Below are positions 11,418-21,433 of a DNA stretch of 64,000 nt, piece after piece. The translations under genes and the position numbers were made by a program. Origin of the DNA: Brassica napus (Eukaryota > Streptophyta > Magnoliopsida > Brassicales > Brassicaceae). The notes under the pieces are model-generated. The model was given only the letters and a program-made list of their open reading frames with translations. It did not search any database and had not been told where the DNA came from. The DNA lies in NCBI RefSeq assembly GCF_020379485.1, contig NW_026014635.1, positions 1 through 64,000 of the forward strand. The letters run 5' to 3'. Position 1 is the stretch's first letter; every line of letters begins with the position of its first letter.

Positions 11418-13407
11418 TGTAAGACCCGAACCCTGGCCTCTCGACCTTATGGAGTCTGCAGGCTTACTTATTAATTTCTTTGCTTGTTTGATCCATTTTA
11501 AGTCTTTTATTTACTAAGTCATATTCGAATATGAGGTTCATAAACAAAGGAACAGATTGCACAGCGGAATAACAATGTATAAACTTAGTATTACTTAGAA
11601 ACATGAGATTCAATACACAACTTCTTAACAGTCTCATAGACAATCACTAGTTCATCCCTAGCATCATCTAACCACACGTTACACAGCCTCTCACTGACCA
11701 AGCCTTCACGGCTCCTTGGCTTGACCAGAAACCACAACCAGATAAGCATTAATCATAACCGAGAATAGAACGGATTGATTCCACAATGCTTGGCTTGGTT
11801 CCTAGAACTTAGATAAACCTCAGTCAACATAATCATAAAACGTGTGAACCTACCTACCGTATCCTAAGTCATTCAACCAACCACCCCTTGACTTAGAATC
11901 AGATAGATAGTCCAGAATAGATAAACAGAACACACGAACAGATCCGGATCGTCCCCAAAGACCAATCTGTCTAACCGGATAGAATCTAGGTGCGACCGGC
12001 CAATGGAGTCCGGCTCAATGGCCCAACGGACTCCCTTACCTGATCCGGCCTTAGGCCTGGATCCAATCGGCCGAGTAAGCCTCAAGCCTAATCCGGAAGG
12101 CTTAGCAACCGGTCAGACCTTGCGACTCTACCTTGGCTTAGACAAACCGTGACCTTGTCTTAACTAGACAAGCCATAGGCTGATCCATAAGGATCGGTCC
12201 TAACCTGTCCCAAAAGACACCATTTGGAACATGCACCCTTTGGCCATTCGTGCCACTTGGACACTCATGACTCTTGACAACTCGTGCCCTTTGGGTCATT
12301 CCCAACCGTTCGTCCTAACCGCCCAGTCTTGGTGCGATCGGATAATCCGACTAACCGACCCGTGTCTAGGCTAGCGGTTTGGTTATGTTCGGCCAAAGCC
12401 TAGGGACGTATCCCTTGGACTCAACCAGCACAACCTATCGTGTTTAACCAGAGAGAAGAGAAGAGAAACGAATTGAAACAGATAAGGAGAGCCGGATGGG
12501 ACTTAGGAACCGAGCAGAGCCGCGGTGCGGTCGCATGGACCGTCCGTTCGGTCTGATGGAGCCACGGCCCATCACATACCTTGAAAACCACGTCTGGGTT
12601 CTCCATGCTCTTCTCCTTGTCTTGATCTCCCATTCTTCACCGGAGTTAGTTCTCAAACGATCAGAGTCGCCGGAAAACAACACCACCACAATTGGCCTTT
12701 CTCTTGGCCGGAACTCTCTCTTTCTCTCTTTCTTTCTCTCTACGTTTTTCTCTGAGTATTTTACTCTGGAATTGGATAATGAAATCGACCAGAGAGCCCC
12801 CATATTTATAGAAAACGAGGGGGTAGTCTTGCCCCACGAACAGGCACGACTTGCTAGCGAATGGGCACCATCGGCCAAGGGTTGTCCCCTTTCGGCCACT
12901 TGCATCCCTTCGCCCTTTCTGATTGGGTTTGGGGTCGGTCACAAGCCCAACCCACGCCCCAGGCCTCCTGGACTTAGCCCACGGCCTTGTCCAAAGACCC
13001 AACAGCCCATGGCCTCATGGCCGGACCTCACAGCCCGCCACTGACCCGGACCCGGACCATCGGCCTAAAGCCCGGACAGTCCGTCTAGCTGAGATGAGCT
13101 GACTCTCAGCTGCCTCAGCTGAGTGAGCTAGTAGTCCAGCTAGTGGAGCTGACTTAGTAGGGACTGAGCTGGTGTGAACTGAACCTAGCTTCATTGAGAT
13201 GGCCGAGCTACTCGTCCACTTCGTCCAGCTACCGTCTTACTCGTCCTAGCTGTCTCTTAGCTTGTATAAGGTTAAGTCTAAGTTTTCTTATGTCCTTAAC
13301 CTTCTTTCTCGACCATGGAACGCTTGCCTTGATGTCCTAAGACTGGCTTGCATGTTTCCTCGAACCATGGCGTCCCGACAATCCTATTCAGGATTGGGGG
13401 CGTGACA
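11418..13407 (-). mobile_element. Solo LTR B (same family as element G)
   Basis: A single 1990-bp LTR, read on the minus strand from TGTCACGCCC to GGGTCTTACA and flanked by the perfect duplication CAGCG (11413-11417 and 13408-13412). It matches both LTRs of element G along its length, including a minus-strand TATAAATA box at 12803-12810, an AGCT-dense tract near 13085-13260 and a degenerate 17-bp repeat near 12220-12305. No interior remains, so LTR-LTR recombination removed it. Open frames such as 12444-12905 recur in G's LTRs and show no known protein family. Confidence 0.93.
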
Positions 13408-14911
13408 CAGCGTGCTGAGACCAAGGACCAGCGTGCTGATATGTGTACTGATGGACAGCCACGGACGTCCTGTGTGTGCTGACGGACTCACACGGACACA
13501 CACGGACATCCTATGTGAGCTGACGGACACACACAGACGTCCTGTGTGTGCTGACAGACACCCACGGACAGCCACAGACGTCCTGTGTATGCTGGCGGAC
13601 ACCCACAGACATATACAGACACACACGGACAGCCACAGACGTCTTGTGTGTGCTGACGGACAGCCACAGACAGCCACAGACGTCCTGTGTGTGCTGGTGG
13701 ACACCCACGGACGTCCTGTGTGTACTGAAAAGACAGCCCACGTGGGCCAAAATCACCCAAACAGTCCACGGGAAGGGCCAGCGTGCTGAGTCCAAGGACC
13801 AACGTGCTGATATGTGTACTGATGGACAGCCACAGACGTCCTCTGTGTGCTGACAGACACAGACGGACACACACGGACACACACGGACAGCCACAAACAT
13901 CCTGTGTGTGCTGGCAGACACCCACGGACGTCTTATGTGTACTGACCAGACAGCCCACGTGGGCCAAAATCACCCAAACAGTACACTGGAAGGTTCAACG
14001 TGCGGAGTCCAAGGACCAACGTGCTGATACGTGTACTGATGGACAGCCACGGACGTCCTGTGTGTGCTGACGGACACACACGGATACACACGGACATCCC
14101 CGGATGTCATGTGTGTGCTGACTGACACACACGGACGTCCTGCGTGTGCTGACGGACACCCACGGACGTCCTGTGTGTACTGAACAGACAGCCCACGTGG
14201 GCCTAAATCACCCGAACAGTCCACGGGAAGGGTAAGCGTGCTGAGTCCAAGGACCAACGTGCTGATATGTGTACTGATGGACAGCCACGGACGTCCTGTG
14301 TGTGCTGACGGACACACACGGACACACACGGACAGCCACGGACGTCCTGTGTGTGCTGGCGGACACCCACAGACGTCCTGTGAGTACTGAACAGATAGCC
14401 CACGTGGGCCAAAATCACCCAAACAGTCCACGGGAAGGGCCAGCGTGCAGGGTACAAGGACCAACTTGCTGATATGTGTACTGATGGACAGCCACGAACG
14501 TCCTGTGTGTGCAGACGGACACACACAGACAGCTACGGACGTCCTGTGTATGCTGACGGACACACACGGACGTCCTGTGTGTGCTGACGGACACCCACGG
14601 ACACACACGGACGTCCTGTGTGTGCTGACGGACAGCCACAAACAGCCACGGATGTCCTGTGTGTGCTGGCGGACACCCATGGACGTCCTGTGTGTACGGA
14701 ACAGACAGCCCACGTGGGACAAAATCACCCAAACAGTCCACGGGAAGGGCCAGCGTGTTGAGTCCAAGGACCAACGTTCTGATATGTGTACTGAGGGACA
14801 GCCACGGACGTCCCGTGTGTGCTGACGGACACACACGGACAGCCACGGACGTCGTGTGTGTGCTGGCGGAGACCCAGGGACGTCCTGTGTGTACTGAATA
14901 GACAGCCCACG
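13408..14911 (+). repeat. Satellite array, segment 3
   Basis: Same units and orientation. The GACAGCCCACG block begins at about 13732, 13949, 14187, 14394 (as GATAGCCC), 14704 and 14901, giving spacings of 217, 238, 207, 310 and 197 bp, which illustrates the irregular period. Ends with CCACG (14907-14911), the left duplication of element C. Confidence 0.93.
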
Positions 14912-15973
14912 TGATAGAACCCAGGTGATCCGGATTTGTGGTCAAATCCTTTTGAAGAGGGAGGGAATGATAGAACCCAGGACCTGGACCAGGACGTGGA
15001 GCAGACTCAGCATGGTGACCAGGATGATCAGATCAGTCCAACTGAGGTTCAGCCATTCATCTGTACCAGATCAACGGACAGAGCCGTGTACCGCATTGAC
15101 CCGCGTGCACCCGGACGTGACCTAAGGATGGATCCACGACCTGATGACCGAATCAGCCAAACCAAAGGCGTTCTTCCCCGACCCATTCGCCATTCTAGAG
15201 CCAACAGTCAAGCCAAAACCCATGATCATCGAGAAGAATCAGATTTCGGACTTAGCCTATCTTTCCTGGCCCGTTTGGGACGTACCGCACGCCCGGATCA
15301 GGCTGATCACAACCTTTCCAACCACTTTGATGATTTCATGATGATCGATGCTTCCAACTACTGCAAAGGAAGGATACTTAAGCTCTCTGAAGATTTGGGT
15401 CGAGCTATCTCTTCATCCGTTCATGGATCATCGACGATCAACCATGCGGGCAGCCTTACATCCATCCTGCTCCTTACCGCGGACGACCTGATCACCACAG
15501 AATGAACCTGGACATCTTTGTGAATCTGGACCAGTCAACACAAGAATCCGCACCTTGACCAGTCTTTAGTCAAAGTCTTCATTTCTAGTTTCTATGTCTT
15601 GTTTTCATTCATTTATATCTTCTATGTTGTCTTTTCCCACAAATGTCTTTATGTTTCTTTGACTCACAAACCTTATAAGTATGTGATGACCCCCCTTAAT
15701 AAATTCACATCGATTTTCCTTTGCTTCTTTTGAGTCTTCTCTCATTGTTCTTTGCTTAGAACATTCATACTTCTCTTGGTGAGGTCATCTCCAAGCGAAC
15801 CACTTCGTTGTGTTGGACATGCGTCACATCCGGCAACCTTCGAATCTATGGTAGTATCTTTGGGCTATTCCGCAACCCTTAGTGTCACCCCTCGATCCAT
15901 CAGTTCTCAATCCTCTCGGATCTGAGTTCATATCAACCTTACCGAAAGAGTGATCCTTATTTTGGTTCTATCA
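14912..15973 (+). repeat. Element C 5' LTR with internal 56-bp insertion
   Basis: About 1006 bp of LTR plus a 56-bp insertion at 14926-14981. By eye it differs from the 3' LTR at about 3% of positions. A TATA-like TATAAGTA lies at 15674-15681 (44060-44067 in the other LTR). An open frame crossing the insertion, 14936-15505, is a copy of the polyprotein tail that ends in the 3' LTR, not a separate gene. Confidence 0.9.
14926..14981 (+). repeat. 56-bp copy of the internal/3'-LTR junction inside the 5' LTR
   Basis: After the first 14 LTR bases (TGATAGAACCCAGG) comes a 42-bp copy of the interior end, including the polypurine tract (matches 43316-43357), then the same 14 LTR bases again. The outer copy abuts the CCACG duplication, so the chimeric end is the integrated end. 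Confidence 0.88.
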
Positions 15974-15975
15974 AG

Positions 15976-15988
15976 TGGTATCAGAGCC
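15976..15988 (+). other. Primer binding site, element C (tRNA-iMet)
   Basis: TGGTATCAGAGCC two bases after the 5' LTR, complementary to initiator methionine tRNA. Confidence 0.93.
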
Positions 15989-16438
15989 ACTCTCTCGGTA
16001 ACTCTTTTTCAATCCATTTCATTTCATCTTCCATATTCTTCATCTAAATTTCTTGTCTCTCTATCTTGAACCCGGGCCCCTCATTACCCCCATATAAAAA
16101 AAAAGAGAAAGATCTATATAAAAAAAAAAGGATATTCCAAAGTTTGATTTGTTTGTGGTGTGGTGGTGGAAGAGAAAGCCTGCTGGCCGAAGAGAAATCC
16201 GGTCTTTGAGGTGGTTAAGGCGGGTTCCCCTCTAAATCTCTTATCTTTCTCTCTTGATCTTTGGTTCACTTGGATTTGCTCATTGGGTGATCTAGTTTGC
16301 TCTCTTAGAACTTTGGGAGGAACTCTCTTGTGTGATTACCAACAAAAATTGAGTGAAACACGTGTGTGGGTGAGGATAAACACCTGATTGTGTGAGGTTT
16401 TTAATCTAACTTTACCTTGTTTAAGTTTTCAGGTAACC
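15989..16438 (+). other. Leader of element C
   Basis: About 450 bp of untranslated leader. Contains two A-runs with TATATAA-like phrases near 16095-16130. A pyrimidine-rich AAGTTTTCAG directly before the gag ATG resembles a 3' splice site, which would suit a leader intron, but this is not supported further. Confidence 0.6.
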
Positions 16439-16709
16439 ATGGATAGTGAAGAAGAAAGAAACCGACCCGGAAATTCATATGCCGGATTATCTAACTTGCA
16501 AATGCGTGCTCTCATTGATTCTATGTCTAACGTGTTGAATACAGGTTTGGAGGCGATCCATCAGAGGCTTGATGAACTTCAGGGCCGTCCAACTCAGTCA
16601 CGAACCAGAACCAGACGTGACCATCCAAGGAGGAACAGCCGGTCCGACCTAGAAATCCGAGAAGAGTCTTATGATAATGATCGATCCATCAACCGTCCCA
16701 GGAGAGTTC
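16439..16709 (+). pseudogene. gag N-terminus of element C, part 1 (interrupted)
   Basis: Starts ATG GATAGTGAAGAAG (residues MDSEEE) at 16439 and runs about 90 codons, with a basic, Arg-rich stretch (RTRRDHPRR), until element D splits it at the GTTCC target site. The open frame extends further 5' to 16388, but the ATG at 16439 is the only methionine in a good context. The frame resumes in phase at 39632 beyond element D, showing D inserted into gag. Gag would form the virus-like particle; here it is broken. Confidence 0.75.
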
Positions 16710-19631
16710 CTGTAAGACCCGATCCCGGCCGCCTAGGCCGCGGTCGATGCCTCACGTCGCTCGGTCCACTTCCTGGCCAAACCTCTTAATTTTTGCCCTT
16801 TATTTATAATATCGCCCACAGGCGAGGGCTAACTTAAACCTTAGCTAAAGACTTCCCTAGTCATTAATAGCTTAGATCCTTTCAACAGATACGCAGCGGA
16901 TTATTTTCTAATTAACCATTGGTCTAAAACCAATCTAACACTTGTCTGGTCGAATCACCTTAGCCTTGGTCAGTTTACTCAACTACCAATTAGCTTAAAG
17001 GTCAATCCTAAACCCAAACCAAGTCATACGATTCTGAGGTTTCATTCCCCTAAACCATTCTATCTAGATCTACATAAGTAAATGCTAGATCATACCTTTG
17101 CCACATCTATGGAGCTTATTAGCTCATCGGTCCTCCATTGACTCGAATTGCTCTTGCTTGACAGCTGGACCACGATCACTCCATGATCTTACTTAAGGTC
17201 CTTGTCGTGACTCCTGCATCAAACAACTCCCCTAGGTATTTAGTCATTCAACCAACCATCCCCACAGACATAAGTAACCTTTGAGAAGTCTTTGAAAGGA
17301 TAAGAGTTTGCATCTGGCCTTTCTCGGCTCATTCACAATCCGAAATCCTTTTGCCTTATAGGAAATAGTACCAAGTCCATCTTCTGGACTGACAAAGCTC
17401 ATTAGATCCTAAGTCAATCAACCAACCATCCTCACATGACTTGGAACTGATGAGTCATCATCTGGCCTGACCGGCCTTGGGACTTAACCTAGACAACATA
17501 TATGATTTGTTCATACCAACCGATGCATTCCTTAATCAGATTAGTTCTGACACCTTGAACCATCATTCAGAGGTCAGGTCGTCCATACTCAACCATGATC
17601 AGATCTTACACGGCTTTCCTTGAACAACCATACTTAGGCTCAATACTTATGGTCTACGACACATAGTACTAGCCACAGGCTTCGTCATGACTCTTAGCCA
17701 AACTCGAAGCTATCAACACCAAGGTTGATATATAGAAGCATCACATCAATACTCTTACTCCAGCAACGTGACTATCCATACTAGTGTTCGGCCATCGAAC
17801 CATCGTCATGAAACATGATCCGACCACTAGACTTGATAAGCCATCATCCACTTAGCATGTACTGATAGAACCGGCCTTCCATTGCCATCATGTAGGTCTA
17901 CTCCCTACATAAGACATATGGCGCCTATCCTACTCACCAACCCAAAGTTGATTGTAAGATATCCCACTTAGCCTTTGCGGCCAGAACAATCCAACCATAG
18001 CTGGATCGTCCATAGTCCCGTCTAACCGTCTGGTTAAGATCTAGGTGCGATCGACCAGTTATAAGTCCGGCCCAAAGGCTCACGGACCTTCTTACCTGAT
18101 CCGAATAAAAGCCTGGATCCATACCACAGAGTAAGGCCCAAGACCAAACCGGATTGCCTTGCAACCAATCAGACCTTGCGATACAACACTCCGGTTAAAC
18201 TAACCGTCCGTCCGTTCGACTATGCAGCCACGGACTGTCCACTTGGTTCGGCCTAAGCCTTGAACCAATGGCACCGTTTGGAACTCACACCCTTTGGGAA
18301 CTAGTACCCTTTGGACACACGTGCCTCTTGGCAACTCATGACCCTTGGCAACTCGCACCCATTCAGATGTTCCAACCGTTCGACCTAACTGTCCTTATGG
18401 ACTGTCTGGTCCGTACGTGTGTCCGGCCTATGGCCAAAGGACCACGCCTTAACCTACACAAGTCATGAACCATTGTGACTGTTCAGGTAAGGGTTGCAAC
18501 CGTCCAGAACAGAACAGAACCGCCTCTATCCAGTCGGATCATCTGAGGCCAGTTTAGACCATGCGCGCGCCTAACTCGACGGTTATGGACCGCGACTGCA
18601 TTACTCAACCAGAACCACGGTTATAACCAATCCCAACATATCCACAAGGCCACGCCAATGTACAGAAGTAGTAGAAGAAGAATTGGATGAAAAGAATAAG
18701 AAGAATGGGACACAATCCAAACGCCCATGGCTAGACCGGTTCGGACTGTCCGATGGTCGGTGGTTACCCCACTGACCATATCTGACTGAACCACGGCTTT
18801 GGAGTCCTTCTCCAGACCTTTCTCTATGCCTTGGGTATTCATAACCACACGGCCTCCTCTCTCCTAAACCGTTCTCCTTGCCGGAGATACAAACCACCAC
18901 GACCGGCCCTTTTCCGGCCGATCTCTTGGCCGGGACTCTCTCTTTCTCTCTTTCTTTCTCTCTACGTTTTTCTCTGAGTATTTTACTCTGGAATTGGATA
19001 ATGAAATCGACAGGAGAGCCCCCATATTTATAGAAAACGAGGGGGTAAGTCTTGCCCCACGAACAGGCATGACTTGCTAGCGAATGGGCACCATCGGCCA
19101 AGGGTTGTCCCCTTTCGGCCACTTGCATCCCTTCGCCCTTTCTGATTGGGTTTGGGGTCGGTCACAAGGCCAACCCACGCCCCAAGCCTCTTGGACTTAG
19201 CCCACGGCCTTGCCCAAAGACCCAACAGCCCATGGCCTCATGGCCGGACCTCACAGCCCGCCACTGACCCGGACCCGGACCATCGGCCTAAAACCCGAAC
19301 AGTCCGTCTAGCTGAGATGAACTGACTCCCAGCTGCCTCAGCTGAGTAAGCTAGTAGTACAGCTAGTGGAGCTGACTTAGTAGTGGCTGAGCTGGAGTGA
19401 ACTCAACCTAGCTTCGTTAAGCTGGTCGAGCTACTTCTCTATCTCGTCCAGCTACCGTCTTACTCGTCATAACTGTCTCTTTTCTCTTATAAGGTTAAGT
19501 CGAAGTTTCCTTATATCCTTAACCTTCTTTCTTGACCATGGAACGCTTGCCTTGATGTCCTAAGACTGGCTGGTACGTTTCCTCAAACCATGGCCGTCCC
19601 GACAATCCTTTCCAGGATTGGGGGCATGACA
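16710..19631 (-). repeat. Element D LTR, 3' copy on the minus strand (2.9 kb)
   Basis: Related along much of its length to the LTRs of H and, in U3, to those of G and B. Contains a TATAAATA box on the minus strand at 19025-19032, an AGCT-dense tract near 19306-19490 and a degenerate 17-bp tandem repeat near 18268-18365. It keeps about 64 bp near 19525-19590 that the other D LTR has lost. Confidence 0.92.
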
Positions 19632-20271
19632 AGTCTCCCCCACTTGTAATGGATTCGTACTCGAATCCAGTGATGATTATACCTTGTCCCAAGACAAAAT
19701 ATTCCAACCGAACTTATTCTAGTCTTGATCAGAGAATAGAACAAGCTTGATTCAAAATCACCAAATGACCACTTCGATGTACTAGTCAAGTCCTCACAAA
19801 CTTGTTCCAATCTTTAGGCTGCTCGTCCTACAACAAGTCCTAACAGATTGTTATGGTTCTTTTGTCCGTCGTGGACAATAAGGTTCATGACCTCAGCCAC
19901 AACATAATGGATCATCCCCTTAACCGGCCTCAACCTTTTCAGGCTTGGCCACATTGCGATCTTAGTCCCTTCAGACTAAAAACATCTCAGACTTAACTTC
20001 TGTCCTTCATTGGACTTTGTCATAATTCAATGCTGGTCCATTTACGGATGTGATCGTACTCCGGTCCTGGTCCACTCAGGGACTCGACCGTTTCATCCCG
20101 ACCATAGGTCCATCTCCGAATAGGTCGTGGCCTGATCCTCGTCCATTACTGGACTTGATCATTCTCAACCGTAGGTCAAACTCCGACTTGGTTGTACTGC
20201 GACCATGGTCCTCTCTTGGACATGGTCAAATTCGGCCCTGCCATCTCGGCCAGAGCCGACAGAAACGGATT
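19632..20271 (-). other. 3' interior of element D, with polypurine tract
   Basis: 19632-19645 is the minus-strand polypurine tract (AAGTGGGGGAGACT). The remainder is non-coding on both strands as far as I can see and matches the 3' interiors of A and H. On the minus strand, the fusion point after the RT start lies near 20226-20236. Confidence 0.75.
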
Positions 20272-20877
20272 CTAGGACAGCGGAGCTGTCCCTGGCTCCA
20301 GTTCAATCATAAATGGATCCGACCTATCAGGGGGGACACCCTGTAGCGAACAGAACACATCTGGGAACTCAGACACCAACGAATCCTCATAAAGGTCTTT
20401 CAGACAGACATAACTGTCAGGCTCTGTAGTTGTAATTGTAGCCAAAAAGTACTGACAACCCTGTTCCAGCATCCGAATCACTCGAACTGCTGAAACCACT
20501 ACTTTCTCTTGAGCCAGACACAGACATTGGTACTGGATCGGATGAAGCCCAGTCTCCAATTGCACATGACCTTTATGGCAATCGAGAGTGGCCCGATACT
20601 TTCCCAACCAGTCCATACATAGGATCATCTCGTGATTCTTTAGGTGGACACAGACCAGATTCACAGGGAGGACCTTTCCCTGAATCTGCACTGGGATATT
20701 CGACATGAGATCTAGTGAGTTCCTGGCTTGCCCACCGGCTGCCCTCACTATCCCAAAATTCTCACCAGCGTACAGACAGAACAGACCCTTTCTGACCAGT
20801 CCCAGACTCACAAAACCTATGCGTAGCCCCTGCGTCGGAAAGTACGTGGGTTTTTACACCACCAATCATGAGGGTTC
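20272..20877 (-). pseudogene. Protease and RT start of element D
   Basis: Minus strand. Begins at the GTLMIGG-like protease start next to the candidate intron. The catalytic DTG has become DAG (codons at 20831-20836) and a 1-base insertion follows. From 20811 the frame is open ([45 protein letters not shown]) to a TAG at 20272-20274. That stop replaces the Lys codon found in element G, and element H shares it. The RT core is deleted beyond this point. Both the protease residue change and the deletion make it non-functional. Confidence 0.85.
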
Positions 20878-20972
20878 CTATCAGAGACCCCCATCAGAAT
20901 CCCCTAGACCACATTTTAGGTTCCAGACCAAGCATTACTACTTGAATGTAAAAATATAAATTTAGAGATTGC
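20878..20972 (-). other. Candidate gag-pol intron of element D (GC-AG, 95 bp)
   Basis: On the minus strand, exon CTCTG is followed by GCAATC, and GATAG precedes the GAACCCTCATG of protease. Removal would join gag to protease in frame (Ser-Gly-Thr-Leu-Met), exactly as in element G. The first dinucleotide is GC rather than GT. Inference from sequence only. Confidence 0.5.
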
Positions 20973-21433
20973 CAGAGATCGAATCAAAAGATCCGGAAGC
21001 TCCGTCGTCTCGTGACAGTCCATACACCCTCGGTGTTGTGGTTGGTTTGCCTTGGGACGCCTTTCCTGAATCTCCACGGCCCTTCCCCTGACTTCCTTGC
21101 CGCTTGGAACAATCCGATTGGAAATGTCCTTGCTGGCCACAATGGAAACAGCTCATCTGGCCGCTTCTACCAGACTGGTTCGGTCGAGGACAGTTCTGAA
21201 CCCCATGGTCCATGCTGCCACAACGAACACAAGCCCCCTTGGCCTTCCAGCACTCACCAGGATGGTTATGTCCATATTGGGAACACGCAGGTCGGCCACC
21301 AGAGGTCTTGCCTCCGTCCACCCGGTCCCATTTTCTCTTTTTATCATTAGTCTTGCCCGATGGGCCAGACTGTGGCTTAGCCTTAAGCTTAGCTTCTTCA
21401 GCCAAGTTAGACTCCAACAAAGCCACCCGTTCC
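20973..21433 (-). pseudogene. gag C-terminus (nucleocapsid) of element D
   Basis: Minus-strand open frame: a helical segment (ERVALLESNLAEEAKLK), a basic linker (NDKKRKWDRV), then three CCHC knuckles. The first is damaged (CSQYG, second Cys to Tyr). The second (CVRCGSMDHGVQNC) and third (CFHCGQQGHFQSDC) are intact. It ends DSISGNL with a stop at 20962 unless the intron is removed. The 5' part of gag is missing: sequence upstream on the minus strand is the element leader, interrupted exactly here by element E. Nucleocapsid would bind and package the RNA. Confidence 0.85.

Noticed and set aside
12444..12905. 153-codon minus-strand frame in solo LTR B, with similar frames near 48888-49316 and 55948-56466
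   Set aside because: They lie in LTR sequence around the promoter and untranslated leader, differ in length between copies, and look like chance open frames.
14912..15973. Possibility that the double LTR start is two separate elements
   Set aside because: The perfect CCACG duplication pairs the outer left end with the right end at 44361, so a single element with a chimeric 5' end fits better.
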